A stretch of DNA of 64,000 nt from VRUE01 sp963718775 (GCA_963718775.1 OY970377.1:1-64000); one strand, 5' to 3'; positions 22,273 to 31,483 are shown, counted from the first letter of the stretch. Notes: generated from the letters alone by a model not told the origin. Numbers and translations are program-made.

Positions 22273-22946
22273 GCGAGGCGCTGCGCATCGTCCACGTCGA
22301 CGAGGACCTCGCCGTGGTCGACAAGCCGGCCGGCCTGGTCGTCCACCCGGCGCCCTCGCACCGCGGGTCGACCCTGGTCGACGAGCTGGGCGAGCTGCTC
22401 GGCGGCGGCGCCGATCCCGAGCGGCCGGGAATCGTGCATCGCCTCGACAAGGGGACCAGCGGCCTGCTCGTCGTCGCCCGCACCGACGAGGCCCACGCCG
22501 CGCTCCAGGCTCAGGTCCAGCGCCGCGAGGTCGAGCGCGTCTATCTGGCGCTGGCCCGCGGCCGGCTCACCTCGCGGACCGGCACGATCGACGCGCCGAT
22601 TGGCCGCGCCTCGCGCCAGCGCCACCGCATGGCGGTCTCCGGCGCCGCCTCGCGGCAGGCGCGCACTCACTTCACCGTGCTCGAGCTGCTCGGCGCCGAG
22701 ACCTACCTCGAGGCGCGCCTCGAGACCGGCCGCACGCACCAGATCCGCGCTCACTTCGCGGCGATCGGCCACCCGCTTGCGGGTGACACCACCTACGGGG
22801 GCGAGCGGAAGTACGGGTTGGAGCGCCAGTTCCTCCACGCCCACCGTCTCGCCTTCACCCAGCCGAGCACGGGGGAGGCGCTGCGATTCAGCTCCGATCC
22901 GCCGGCCGATCTGGTCGCGGCGCTGGCTGCCGCCCGCGCCGCCTAG
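22269..22946 (+). CDS. RluD-type pseudouridine synthase lacking the S4 domain
   Basis: Catalytic domain of the RluA/RluD family, which isomerises uridines in 23S rRNA or tRNA. The catalytic Asp is in IVHRLDKGTSGLLVVA, with VVDKPAGLVVHPAPSHRGST before it and LETGRTHQIRAHFAAIGHPL after it. The protein starts (GTG) directly at the catalytic fold and has 225 residues, so the N-terminal S4 RNA-binding domain of classical RluD is absent. Without it the target site cannot be assigned. Confidence 0.88.
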   Translation: MSEALRIVHVDEDLAVVDKPAGLVVHPAPSHRGSTLVDELGELLGGGADPERPGIVHRLDKGTSGLLVVARTDEAHAALQAQVQRREVERVYLALARGRLTSRTGTIDAPIGRASRQRHRMAVSGAASRQARTHFTVLELLGAETYLEARLETGRTHQIRAHFAAIGHPLAGDTTYGGERKYGLERQFLHAHRLAFTQPSTGEALRFSSDPPADLVAALAAARAA

Positions 22947-23080
22947 CCCACCTGTCCTCTCTACAATCCGTCAGCTCAGAAACCGACTCCCGTCGTAACC
23001 GACCCGGATCCTGACCGGCATCAAGCCGGATCCCGGCAAGGGCGGCGGGGAATGCATCGCCAACCAAGGAGCTTTACCCC

Positions 23081-24220
23081 ATGCCAGAGGCAGGCCTAAA
23101 AGAGCTGCTGGAGGCCGGAGTTCACTTCGGCCACCAGACCCGTCGCTGGAACCCGAACATGCGTCGCTACATCTTCGGCGAGCTGGACGGGATCCACATC
23201 ATCGACCTGATCCAGACTGAGGCGCTGCTGGAGAACGCGCGCCGCTTCGCCGGCGAGCTGGCCAGCGGCGGTGGCACGGTGCTCTTCGTCGGCACCAAGA
23301 AGCAGGCTCGCGGACCGGTCGAAGAGTGGGCCGACCGCTGCAAGATGCCCTACGTCAACCAGCGCTGGCTCGGTGGCCTGCTGACCAACTTCAACACGAT
23401 GTCGGCGCGGATTGCCCGCCTGCACGAGCTGACCGAGTGGCGCGAGGAGGGCAAGCTCGAGCTGCTGCCGACCAAGGAGCGGATGAAGCTGCTGGCCGAA
23501 CTGGCCAAGCTCGAGTTCAACCTCGGCGGCGTCCGCGACATGGACCGCCTGCCCGACGCAGTCTTCGTCACCGACCTGAAAACCGAGGAGATCGCCGTGC
23601 GCGAGGCGGCTCGCCTGCGCATCCCGATCATCGCGCTGGTCGACACCAACTGCGACCCGATTCCGATCGACTACGTGATTCCCGGCAACGACGACGCGAT
23701 TCGTTCCTGCCAGCTGGTGATCGGCACGATCGGCGGCGCGATCGACGAGGGCGCCGGCACCTGGCGCGTCCAGGAGGAGAAGCGCATCGCCGAGGAAATG
23801 GAGCGGCGCAAAAAGGACGAAGAAGAGCGTAAGAAGCGCGAGGAGGAAGAGAAAGCGCGGGTCGAAGCGGAGGAAGCGGCTAAAAAAGCGGCTGCGGAGG
23901 CGGAGGCTGCCAAGCAGGCCGAGGCCGCGCAGGCAGCTGCCAAGGCTCCGGCTCCGGCCGCTCCGGCTCAGGGACAACAAAAAGCTCAGGGCTCGGGCCC
24001 GTCGACCGCGGGGCCTGTCGCCGCAGGGGACCCACCGCCCCCTGCGGTAGCTAAAGCTTCCTCGGGGGCGGTCCCCCCTGCGACGCCACCCGCGGGTGAG
24101 GCGCAGAAGGCCGAGGTTCCGGCCGCTGAGGAGGCAAAGGCTGAGGAGAAGCCGGCTGCCGAGGAGAAAGCTCCGGTGGAGGCGCCGGCTGCTGAGGAGA
24201 AAGCCGAGGAGGGGAAATGA
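23081..24220 (+). CDS. rpsB: 30S ribosomal protein S2 with long C-terminal extension
   Basis: Residues 1 to about 230 are ordinary S2 (LLEAGVHFGHQTRRWNPNMR, VNQRWLGGLLTNFNTM, RLPDAVFVTDLKTEEIAVRE, DTNCDPIPIDYVIPGNDDAI). An extension of about 145 residues follows: first a charged coiled coil (EEMERRKKDEEERKKREEEE), then Ala/Pro/Glu-rich low-complexity sequence. The whole protein is 379 residues against about 250 in most bacteria. A leader of 134 bp lies upstream, where S2 may repress its own mRNA. It overlaps tsf by 4 nt. Confidence 0.95.
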   Translation: MPEAGLKELLEAGVHFGHQTRRWNPNMRRYIFGELDGIHIIDLIQTEALLENARRFAGELASGGGTVLFVGTKKQARGPVEEWADRCKMPYVNQRWLGGLLTNFNTMSARIARLHELTEWREEGKLELLPTKERMKLLAELAKLEFNLGGVRDMDRLPDAVFVTDLKTEEIAVREAARLRIPIIALVDTNCDPIPIDYVIPGNDDAIRSCQLVIGTIGGAIDEGAGTWRVQEEKRIAEEMERRKKDEEERKKREEEEKARVEAEEAAKKAAAEAEAAKQAEAAQAAAKAPAPAAPAQGQQKAQGSGPSTAGPVAAGDPPPPAVAKASSGAVPPATPPAGEAQKAEVPAAEEAKAEEKPAAEEKAPVEAPAAEEKAEEGK

Positions 24221-24819
24221 GCGTTACTGCTGCTGATGTGAAGGCGCTGCGGGACATGACCGGGGCGGCGATGATGGATTGCAAGGCCGCTCTGACCGAG
24301 GCCGAGGGGGATGCCGACCGCGCGGTCGAGATTCTGCGCGTCAAGGGGCAGGCTTCCGCCGCCAAGCGCGAAGGGCGCGGCACCAACGAGGGTGTCGTCG
24401 CCTCCTATATCCACGCCAACGACAAGGTCGGGGCGATGGTCGAAGTCCAGTGCGAGACCGACTTCGTCGCTCGCAACGAGGACTTCAAGGCCTTCGCCTA
24501 CGAGGTCGCCCTGCACGTCGCGGCCACTTCTCCCCAGTACGTCACGATCGAGGAGATCTCCGAGCAGGACCGCGAGGCCGAAAAGCGGGTCTTCGAGGAG
24601 AAGGCACGCGAAGAAGGCAAGCCCGACAACGTCGTCGAGAAGATCGTCGAGGGGCAGCTGGCCAAGTGGGGCAAGGAAGTCGCCCTGCTCGACCAGTCCC
24701 ACGTCAACGCCGAGAAGCACGACTCGAAGTCGATCGAGGAGCTGCGTCAGGAGATGGCGGCGAAGACCGGCGAGAACATCCGCATCGCTCGCTTCGCCTA
24801 CTTCCGCGTCGGCGAGTAG
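24217..24819 (+). CDS. tsf: Elongation factor Ts
   Basis: Nucleotide exchange factor for EF-Tu. The N-terminal UBA-like module (VTAADVKALRDMTGAAMMDC then KAALTEAEGDADRAVEIL) contains the signature LRDMTGAAMMDCK. The core follows with VASYIHANDKVGAMVEVQCE and ETDFVARNEDF. At 200 residues it is the short form with one core subdomain, as in many non-proteobacteria. The rpsB-tsf-pyrH-frr order is the near-universal bacterial arrangement. Confidence 0.96.
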   Translation: MSVTAADVKALRDMTGAAMMDCKAALTEAEGDADRAVEILRVKGQASAAKREGRGTNEGVVASYIHANDKVGAMVEVQCETDFVARNEDFKAFAYEVALHVAATSPQYVTIEEISEQDREAEKRVFEEKAREEGKPDNVVEKIVEGQLAKWGKEVALLDQSHVNAEKHDSKSIEELRQEMAAKTGENIRIARFAYFRVGE

Positions 24820-24879
24820 ACGAACCGACCCGGAATCGCGGATAGGCTCTGCGCAAGCGGAGCCAAGCCGCCAACCTCG

Positions 24880-25614
24880 ATGAACTCGAATCCCAAGTTC
24901 AAACGCATCATGCTCAAGCTCTCGGGCGAGGCGTTGATGGGCGATCTCCAGTACGGCACCGACGCTGCCGAGGTGCAGCGGATAGCCGAGCAGGTCTCGG
25001 CGATCCGCGCCCGCGGCGTCGAAGTGGCGATCGTCGTCGGCGCCGGCAACATCTACCGCGGCCTCGCCGCCGCCGCCGAGGGGATGGATCGGGCGACCGG
25101 CGACTACATGGGGATGATGGCCACCGTGCTCAACGCGCTGACCCTCCAGGACGCATTGGAGAAGACCGGCGAGCACACGCGGGTGATGTCGGCGATCGAC
25201 GTCAAGGAGGTCGCCGAGCCCTACATCCGCCGCCGCGCGATGCGCCACCTCGAGAAGGAGCGCGTGGTGATCTTCGCCGCCGGCACCGGCAATCCGTTCT
25301 TCACCACCGACACCGCCGCGGCGCTGCGGGCGCTGGAGATCCACGCGGAAGCGATCTTGATGGCGAAGAACGGGGTGGAGGGTGTCTACGACTCCGACCC
25401 GGCCGAGAACCCCGATGCCAAGTTCATCGCCGCGATCGGCCATCGCGAGGCGATCGAGCGCAACCTCAAGGTGATGGACTCGACCGCGCTCTCCCTCTGC
25501 ATGGACAACGACCTGCCGATCTACGTCTTCAACATGGGAGACGCGGGCAACATAGATAGGATCGTCAGCGGCGAGAGGGTGGGCACGCTGGTCTCCAGCG
25601 CGCCCGCTGGATGA
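24880..25614 (+). CDS. pyrH: UMP kinase
   Basis: Phosphorylates UMP to UDP for pyrimidine nucleotides; amino-acid-kinase fold. Visible motifs are RIMLKLSGEALMG at the N terminus, VVGAGNIYRGLAAAAEGMDR, GDYMGMMATVLNALTLQDAL, the ATP region FAAGTGNPFFTTDTAAALRA and KNGVEGVYDSDP. At 244 residues it is standard. The start ATG 24880 follows a 60-bp gap after tsf; the sequence AACCTCG before it is a poor Shine-Dalgarno. Confidence 0.96.
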   Translation: MNSNPKFKRIMLKLSGEALMGDLQYGTDAAEVQRIAEQVSAIRARGVEVAIVVGAGNIYRGLAAAAEGMDRATGDYMGMMATVLNALTLQDALEKTGEHTRVMSAIDVKEVAEPYIRRRAMRHLEKERVVIFAAGTGNPFFTTDTAAALRALEIHAEAILMAKNGVEGVYDSDPAENPDAKFIAAIGHREAIERNLKVMDSTALSLCMDNDLPIYVFNMGDAGNIDRIVSGERVGTLVSSAPAG

Positions 25615-25630
25615 CGACACGGGAGCCCCA

Positions 25631-26194
25631 GTGGAGCTGATCGACGAAATGCTCGAGGACGCCAGCGGCCGCATGGCCAAGTCGGTCGAATCGAGCCGCG
25701 GCGAGCTGGCAACGGTGCGGACCGGCCGCGCCTCGCCGCACCTGCTCGATCGCATAGTCGTCGACTATTACGGCGCGCAGACGCCGCTCAAGCAGCTCGC
25801 CAACGTGGCTACCTCAGACGCCAGGCTGCTGACCGTCACGCCTTTTGACAAGTCGTCGATCGGAGCGATCGAGAAAGCGATCCAGGAGTCCGACATCGGC
25901 CTGACTCCGAGCAACGACGGCAACGTGGTCCGCTTGCAGATCCCCGAGCTGACCGAGGAGCGCCGCCGCGAGATGGTCAAGGTGGTGCACGGCGTCGCCG
26001 AGGAGGGCCGGATCGCGATCCGCAACATCCGCCGCGACACGATGCACGACCTGCGTGAGCTGAAAAAGGAGGGCGAAGCCGGCGAGGACGACGAGCGTCG
26101 CGCCGAGGCCGCCCTGCAGAAGCAGACCGATGAGGCAATCGCCGAGATCGACACTCTCTTGAAGGGGAAGGAAGAGGAGATCCTGGAGGTGTGA
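25631..26194 (+). CDS. frr: Ribosome recycling factor
   Basis: Splits post-termination ribosomes together with EF-G. The 187-residue protein has the typical VRTGRASPHLLDRIVVDYYG, LLTVTPFDKSSIGAIEKAI, SDIGLTPSNDGNVVRLQIP and the arginine-rich IRNIRRDTMHDLRELKKEG near the C terminus. The start is GTG 25631, 16 bp after pyrH. Its stop overlaps the uppS start by 4 nt. Confidence 0.96.
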   Translation: MELIDEMLEDASGRMAKSVESSRGELATVRTGRASPHLLDRIVVDYYGAQTPLKQLANVATSDARLLTVTPFDKSSIGAIEKAIQESDIGLTPSNDGNVVRLQIPELTEERRREMVKVVHGVAEEGRIAIRNIRRDTMHDLRELKKEGEAGEDDERRAEAALQKQTDEAIAEIDTLLKGKEEEILEV

Positions 26195-26862
26195 GTGCCT
26201 CCGCGCGGTACGTGGCGATCATCACCGATGGCAACGGACGCTGGGCCCAGCAGCGCGGCCTGCCGACCGTAGAGGGGCACCGGGCCGGCGCCGACACCGT
26301 CAAGGCGCGTCTGCGCGACGCCGTCGAGCTCGGCATCGAGGAGCTCACCGTCTTCTCCTTCTCGACCGAGAACTGGTCACGGCCGGCCGAGGAGGTGGCC
26401 GGGCTGATGGCGATGTTCGGCGAGCGGATCGAGGGCGAGACCCCCGAGTTGAACGCCGAGGGGGTGCGGATGCGCTTCGTCGGCCGCCGCGAGGGAGTGG
26501 CGCCAGAGCTGATCGAGCGCATGGACTGGGCCGAAGAGACGACCGCCTCGAATGAGCGCATCACCCTCTTCATCGCCTTCAACTACGGCGGCAGAGCGGA
26601 GATCGTCGACGCGGCGCGAAAGTTCGAGGGGGACTCCGAGGAGGAGTTCCGCCGCAACCTCTACGCAGCCGAGATGCACGATCCAGACCTCCTGATCCGC
26701 ACCAGTGGCGAGCAGCGCATCTCCAACTACCTGCTCTGGCAGTGCGCCTACTCGGAGCTGGTCTTCCGCGACGAGCTCTGGCCGGACTTCGATCGTGAGG
26801 CGCTGGAGGAGTGCCTGCGCGAGTACGAGACCCGCCAGCGACGCTTCGGTGCGAGGGCCTGA
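26191..26862 (+). CDS. uppS: Isoprenyl transferase (undecaprenyl diphosphate synthase family)
   Basis: cis-Prenyltransferase that makes the lipid carrier for peptidoglycan. The catalytic start is VAIITDGNGRWAQQRGLPTV (Asp and the substrate Arg), followed by GHRAGADTV, FSFSTENWSRP, IAFNYGGRAEIVDAAR and the C-terminal RTSGEQRISNYLLWQCAYSE. At 223 residues it is slightly shorter than typical. It starts with GTG and ends overlapping cdsA, so cell-wall and phospholipid supply are coupled to frr. Confidence 0.94.
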   Translation: MSASARYVAIITDGNGRWAQQRGLPTVEGHRAGADTVKARLRDAVELGIEELTVFSFSTENWSRPAEEVAGLMAMFGERIEGETPELNAEGVRMRFVGRREGVAPELIERMDWAEETTASNERITLFIAFNYGGRAEIVDAARKFEGDSEEEFRRNLYAAEMHDPDLLIRTSGEQRISNYLLWQCAYSELVFRDELWPDFDREALEECLREYETRQRRFGARA

Positions 26863-27749
26863 TGCAGGACCTCTTCGACGACGAGATGTTCGAGGACGAG
26901 CCGGCGCCGAAACGGCCGAAACGGCCGCCCAGGAAACGGCGACGTGGCGGTGGTAGCGGCGAGACCGCCAAGCGCATCCTCTTCGCGATTCCCTGGGTGA
27001 TCTTCGCGATCGCGATCACAGTCGCCGGCGGGCTCGTCTTCACGATCGCGATGATCGGCATCGGCATCCTCTGTCTGCGCGAGTACCTGGCGATGACCGG
27101 GGCGATGCGGCCGGTCGAGCGGGCCGCCTACATAGCCGTCGCCGCGCTGATCCTCGCTGCCCACTTCGGCACCGCCTTCAACGTGCTGCTGATCCTCGCC
27201 GCCTCCTTCCCCGTCCTCTTCCTCTTCGGCGCCGACCGGCGCCACCGCGACGGCATCACGATGTCGATGGGCGTCACCCTGCTCGGCATCGTCTGGATCG
27301 GCATCCCGCTGGTCCACGCGGTGCTGCTGCGCGACCTGCCCGACCACGGCGCCGCCCTGCTCGTCGACGTCCTCGTCGGCACCTTCGCCGCCGATACCGG
27401 CGCCTACGCCACCGGCCGCATGTTTGGCTCGCACAAGATCGCTCCCAGCCTCTCGCCGAACAAGACCCTGGAGGGCCTGATCGGCGGCTTCCTGATCGGC
27501 ACCCTCGCCTTCTGGTTCGCCGGCCTCTACCAGGACTGGCTCTCCGGGGTGGACGCGCTGATCATCGGCGCCGCCGTCGCCGCGCTGGCCCCGGTCGGCG
27601 ACCTCTTCGAGTCGATGCTCAAGCGCGACCTCGGCAAGAAGGACACCGGCACCCTCTTCGGCCCCCACGGCGGCATCCTCGACCGCCTAGACGCCGTCTT
27701 CTTCACAGTCGTGGTCGGCTATTACCTCTCGGTTCAGCTGGTGTACTGA
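26862..27749 (+). CDS. cdsA: Phosphatidate cytidylyltransferase
   Basis: Makes CDP-diacylglycerol from phosphatidate and CTP in the membrane. An unusual basic, Pro/Lys/Arg-rich cytoplasmic N terminus (KRPKRPPRKRRRGGG) precedes several membrane segments. The C-terminal signature is clear: HKIAPSLSPNKTLEGLIGGF and LFESMLKRDLGKKDTGTLFG followed by GPHGGILDRLDAV. ATG 26862 overlaps the uppS stop and gives 295 residues. The long inverted repeat at 27748 begins at its stop codon. Confidence 0.94.
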   Translation: MQDLFDDEMFEDEPAPKRPKRPPRKRRRGGGSGETAKRILFAIPWVIFAIAITVAGGLVFTIAMIGIGILCLREYLAMTGAMRPVERAAYIAVAALILAAHFGTAFNVLLILAASFPVLFLFGADRRHRDGITMSMGVTLLGIVWIGIPLVHAVLLRDLPDHGAALLVDVLVGTFAADTGAYATGRMFGSHKIAPSLSPNKTLEGLIGGFLIGTLAFWFAGLYQDWLSGVDALIIGAAVAALAPVGDLFESMLKRDLGKKDTGTLFGPHGGILDRLDAVFFTVVVGYYLSVQLVY

Positions 27750-27866
27750 CGGGGTGATCCCGGCAGGGGTTTCACTTAACTTTTTCCGAAGGCAGTCGTC
27801 GGCTGTCCGCCGGCGCCGCCGCGGAAAAAGTACAAGACGTTCCACCCCTGCCGGGATCGCCCCGTC
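27748..27866. repeat. Long inverted repeat between cdsA and dxr
   Basis: Outer arms of 23 bp, 27748-27770 (GACGGGGTGATCCCGGCAGG onward) and 27844-27866, differ at one base. Inner arms ACTTTTTCCG-like (about 27779-27788) and CGGAAAAAGT (27822-27831) also pair. The structure fills the whole gap and begins within the cdsA stop. Confidence 0.78.
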
Positions 27867-27881
27867 CGTATGCTCTCGGTG

Positions 27882-29027
27882 ATGAGAGAGGTGGTGATCC
27901 TTGGCTCGACCGGCTCTATTGGCGTGCAGGCGCTTGAAATTGTCGCGGCCTCTTCTGAGCTTGAAGTGGTCGGGCTCGCGGCGGGATCGAGCTGGGAGCG
28001 GACGCTAGCTCAGGCCAGCGAGCATGGCGTGAGCACCGTTGCTTTCGCTGACGAGCAAGCCGCGCGAGCGGCGCGGGGCGCCTGGGAGGGGCAGGTGCTG
28101 GTCGGCGAGGAGGGGATCCGTGAGCTGATCGTCTCCTCGGGCGCCGATCTGGTCCTCAACGGCATCGTCGGCGCCGCGGGCCTCGGACCGACGATCGTCG
28201 CCCTTGGCGAGGGGATCGACGTGGCGCTGGCCAACAAGGAGAGCCTCGTGATCGGCGGCGAGCTGACGATGGCGCTGGCCGAGGCGACGGGCGCGCGGCT
28301 GCTGCCGGTCGACTCCGAGCACTCGGCGCTCTTCCAGCTGATCGGGGCCGAGCGTCCCGGGACGGTCGACCGGCTGGTCCTGACCGCCTCGGGCGGGCCC
28401 TTTCGCGGCCGCACCGATCTCAGCGACGTAACCGCGGAGGAGGCGCTCGCCCACCCGACCTGGAGCATGGGGGGCCGGATCACGATCGACTCGGCGACGC
28501 TGATGAACAAGGGCTTCGAGGCGATCGAGGCGCACCACCTCTTCGGCGTTCCCTTCGAGCGGATCGAGGTCGTCGTCCACCCGCAGTCGATCGTCCACTC
28601 GCTGATCGACCTCAACGACGGCGCCACGCTGGCTCACCTCGGCCATCCCGACATGCGGGTGCCGATCTCCTACGCCCTGCACTACCCCGAGCGCGCCGAC
28701 GTCGACGTGCCCCGCCTCGACCTTGCCGCCGTCGGCTCGCTGTCCTTCGAGCAGCCCGACCCGGAGACGTTCGCCTGCCTGCGCATCGCGCTGGAGGCCG
28801 GCAAGGCGGGGGGGACCGCGCCATGTGTCCTCAACGCCGCCGACGAGGTCGCCGTCGCCGCTTTCCTCGAGGGCCGGATCGGCTTTACGGCGATTCCGGC
28901 AGCCATCGAGCGCGTCCTGGCCGCGATGCCGGCGATGCAGCCGACCCACTTCGAAGACCTCTTCGCCGTCGACGAGGAGGCTCGCCGCCGCACCGAAGAA
29001 GAGGTTGGGGGGTTGGCACGGGTATGA
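27882..29027 (+). CDS. dxr: 1-deoxy-D-xylulose-5-phosphate reductoisomerase
   Basis: Second step of the MEP isoprenoid pathway, NADPH dependent. It shows VVILGSTGSIGVQALEIV (Rossmann), ALANKESLVIGGELTM, LPVDSEHSALFQLI with the metal Asp and Glu, LTASGGPFRGR, SMGGRITIDSATLMNKGFE and VVHPQSIVHSLI. ATG 27882 is chosen (381 residues); ATG 27870 would add four. With ispG two genes downstream it forms the common dxr-rseP-ispG cluster. Confidence 0.96.
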   Translation: MREVVILGSTGSIGVQALEIVAASSELEVVGLAAGSSWERTLAQASEHGVSTVAFADEQAARAARGAWEGQVLVGEEGIRELIVSSGADLVLNGIVGAAGLGPTIVALGEGIDVALANKESLVIGGELTMALAEATGARLLPVDSEHSALFQLIGAERPGTVDRLVLTASGGPFRGRTDLSDVTAEEALAHPTWSMGGRITIDSATLMNKGFEAIEAHHLFGVPFERIEVVVHPQSIVHSLIDLNDGATLAHLGHPDMRVPISYALHYPERADVDVPRLDLAAVGSLSFEQPDPETFACLRIALEAGKAGGTAPCVLNAADEVAVAAFLEGRIGFTAIPAAIERVLAAMPAMQPTHFEDLFAVDEEARRRTEEEVGGLARV

Positions 29028-30118
29028 ACTGGGTGCTGATCTTCCTCGGCTTCTCGTTGCTGATCATCCTCCACGAGGCGGGCCACTTCTTCACCGCCAA
29101 GGCGACCGGGATGCGGGTCGAGCGGTTCTTCCTCTTCTTTGGGCCGACGATCTGGTCGTTCAAACGCGGCGAGACCGAGTACGGGGTCAAAGCGATCCCG
29201 CTGGGCGGCTACGTGAAAATCACCGGCATGAACCCGGAGGAGGAGGTCCCTCCTGAGGTCGAGGACCGCGCCTACTACCGCCAGCCGGTCTGGAAGCGGA
29301 TCGCGGTGATCGCCGCCGGCCCCGGGGTCAACATCGCCCTCGCCTTCGCGATCCTCACCTTCGTCTACTTCGCCAACGCCCAGCAGGTCACCCAGTCGGT
29401 CGGCGAGGTCAGCGACGGCTCGCCGGCGGCGAAGGTGCTGCGGCCGGGCGACAAGATCCTTGCCGTCGACGGCAAGGCCTACGCGGCACTCGGTGAAGAG
29501 GACAGGCACGAAAAGCTGAGAAAAGCGATCGCCTCCCACGGTTGCCAGGCGCCTGTCGACGGCTGTCTCGGCCCGTCGCCTTCCCCTGCTCGCTTGACGA
29601 TCAGCCGCCAGGGCAAGGTGCGGACGATCGCGATCAGGCCGGAATACAAAAAGACATATGGCACGTCCTTGATCGGCGTCAACTACAGGACAGTGCCCGG
29701 CGACATCAGCCTCGGCCTGGCCGCCACGCGTTCCTTGGACACGATCTCCCTTGTCGCAACCAAAACGGCCTCGATCTTCTCGCGCATCTTCGAATCCGAG
29801 CAGCGCAAAGAAATCAGCGGCATCGTCGGCGTCAGCGACGTCGCCAACCAGACGCTCGACCTCGGGGTCTCGCGCTCCTTGCTGCTACTTGCCCTGGTCA
29901 GCCTCTCGCTGGGGCTGATCAACCTGCTGCCGATCCTGCCGCTCGACGGCGGCCACATCTTCTGGGCCCTGGTCGAGAAGCTGCGCGGCAAGCCGGTCTC
30001 GCTAAAAGTGATGGAGCGGGCGACCGCGATCGGCTTCGCTCTCGTCTTGGTCCTGATGTTCATCGGCCTGACAAACGACATCGGTCGCCTCAACGGCGAA
30101 GGGTTCAACGTCCGCTGA
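29024..30118 (+). CDS. rseP: RseP-type site-2 intramembrane metalloprotease
   Basis: Cleaves membrane-spanning anti-sigma factors or signal peptide remnants within the bilayer. The zinc motif is in the first membrane segment (LIILHEAGHFFTAKATG) and the second ligand region in the C-terminal NLLPILPLDGGHIFWALVEK. A PDZ domain spans about residues 120-215 (GSPAAKVLRPGDKILAVDGK). ATG 29024 overlaps the dxr stop; the 364-residue length is normal. A Cys pair at SHGCQAPVDGCLG in the PDZ region is unusual and could form a disulfide. Confidence 0.93.
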   Translation: MNWVLIFLGFSLLIILHEAGHFFTAKATGMRVERFFLFFGPTIWSFKRGETEYGVKAIPLGGYVKITGMNPEEEVPPEVEDRAYYRQPVWKRIAVIAAGPGVNIALAFAILTFVYFANAQQVTQSVGEVSDGSPAAKVLRPGDKILAVDGKAYAALGEEDRHEKLRKAIASHGCQAPVDGCLGPSPSPARLTISRQGKVRTIAIRPEYKKTYGTSLIGVNYRTVPGDISLGLAATRSLDTISLVATKTASIFSRIFESEQRKEISGIVGVSDVANQTLDLGVSRSLLLLALVSLSLGLINLLPILPLDGGHIFWALVEKLRGKPVSLKVMERATAIGFALVLVLMFIGLTNDIGRLNGEGFNVR

Positions 30119-30131
30119 GCCCACCCTCAAC

Positions 30132-30183
30132 CCGACTGCATCAACTTTTCCATCTGCCAGAGGTAAAAGTTGATGCAGTTCGG
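30132..30183. repeat. Inverted repeat between rseP and ispG
   Basis: Arms CCGACTGCATCAACTTTT (30132-30149) and AAAAGTTGATGCAGTTCGG (30165-30183) pair almost perfectly around a 15-nt loop, starting 14 bp after the rseP stop. A terminator or transcript-stabilising hairpin is likely. Confidence 0.75.
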
Positions 30184-30209
30184 GGCGGGAGGCTCGGTAG
30201 GCTGCGGAT

Positions 30210-31463
30210 ATGGCTTCTAAGCGGCAGATATTCGTCGGCGGCGTGCCGATCGGCGGCGGCGCTCCGGTCGCCGTGCAGACGATGACCAAGACCGAGACCG
30301 CCAACCTGGCGGCGACGATGGAGCAGATTCGCAAGGTCGCCGATGCCGGCGCCGACATCGTGCGGGTGGCGGTGCCGCGCGACGACGACGTCGAGGCGCT
30401 GAAGACGATCGTCAAGGACTCGCCGATCCCGGTGATCGCCGACATCCACTTCAATCACACCCTGGCGCTGAAGGCGATCGACGCCGGCGCCCACTGCATT
30501 CGGCTCAACCCCGGCAACATCGGCGGTCGCGACAAGGTCGCCGAGGTGGCAGAGAGGGCGACCGCGAAGGGCGTGCCGATGCGGATCGGGGTCAACTCCG
30601 GCTCGCTGCCCAAGCACCTGCACGCGCTCGAGCGCGATAGCCCGGTGGAGGCGCTGGTCGCCGCCGCGGTTGAGTTCACCGAACTGATGGAGGGCCTCGA
30701 CTTCGAGAACTTCAAGGTCTCGATCAAGTCGACCAACGTGCCCAACACGATCGCTGCCAACCGGTTGCTCGCCGAGAAGGTTCCCTATCCACTGCACCTG
30801 GGGATCACCGAGGCGGGGACAAAATGGGCGGGCTCGCTGAAGTCCTCGGTCGGCCTCGGCACGCTGCTAGCTGACGGGATCGGCGACACGATCCGGATCA
30901 GCCTCTCGACCTTCCACGCCGAGGAGGAGGTCAAAGTCGCCTGGGAGATCCTCAAGGCGCTGCAGCTGCGCGAGCGCGGACCGGTGCTGATCGCCTGCCC
31001 GACCTGCGGCCGCCTGCAGTTCGACATGGACTCGGTGGTGGCCGAAATCGAGCAGCGGCTGGAAGGCTACGCGGAGCCGATCGAGGTCGCCGTGCTTGGC
31101 TGCGCCGTCAACGGGATCGGCGAGGCGAGCCACGCCGACTTCGGCATCGCCGGCGCCAAGAACGAGGGCCTGATCTACGCGCACGGCAAGCCGCTGCGCA
31201 AGGTCCCGCAGGCCGACCTCGTCAACACGCTCTTCGAGGAGATCGACAAGTCGCTCGATCGCGGCAGCGTCGAGTTCGACGAGAACGAGTCGCGCGACGG
31301 CGCCGCCTGGCTGGCCAGGATCGTGGAGGAAAACGCCGGCGAACTGACCCCGGAGAAGATCGCCCAGATGGAGAAGGAAGCGGTCGAAAAGGGCGAGTCC
31401 GACAAGGTCCTGTTGGGCGAGGACGTCTCGCCCACGGCAGGGCGCCGCTTCACCCGCGCCTGA
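30210..31463 (+). CDS. ispG: 4-hydroxy-3-methylbut-2-en-1-yl diphosphate synthase
   Basis: Penultimate step of the MEP pathway, a 4Fe-4S enzyme. The TIM-barrel domain begins PVAVQTMTKTETANLAATME and includes VIADIHFNHTLAL and IRLNPGNIGG. The cluster ligands are in LIACPTCGRLQFD and VAVLGCAVNGIGEASHADFG, with a Glu further on. The 417-residue length fits the two-domain bacterial form. A C-terminal tail of about 60 residues (DENESRDGAAWLARIVEENA onward) is longer than in E. coli. Confidence 0.95.
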   Translation: MASKRQIFVGGVPIGGGAPVAVQTMTKTETANLAATMEQIRKVADAGADIVRVAVPRDDDVEALKTIVKDSPIPVIADIHFNHTLALKAIDAGAHCIRLNPGNIGGRDKVAEVAERATAKGVPMRIGVNSGSLPKHLHALERDSPVEALVAAAVEFTELMEGLDFENFKVSIKSTNVPNTIAANRLLAEKVPYPLHLGITEAGTKWAGSLKSSVGLGTLLADGIGDTIRISLSTFHAEEEVKVAWEILKALQLRERGPVLIACPTCGRLQFDMDSVVAEIEQRLEGYAEPIEVAVLGCAVNGIGEASHADFGIAGAKNEGLIYAHGKPLRKVPQADLVNTLFEEIDKSLDRGSVEFDENESRDGAAWLARIVEENAGELTPEKIAQMEKEAVEKGESDKVLLGEDVSPTAGRRFTRA

Positions 31464-31483
31464 GCGGCCAGTAGGTTTCCCGC

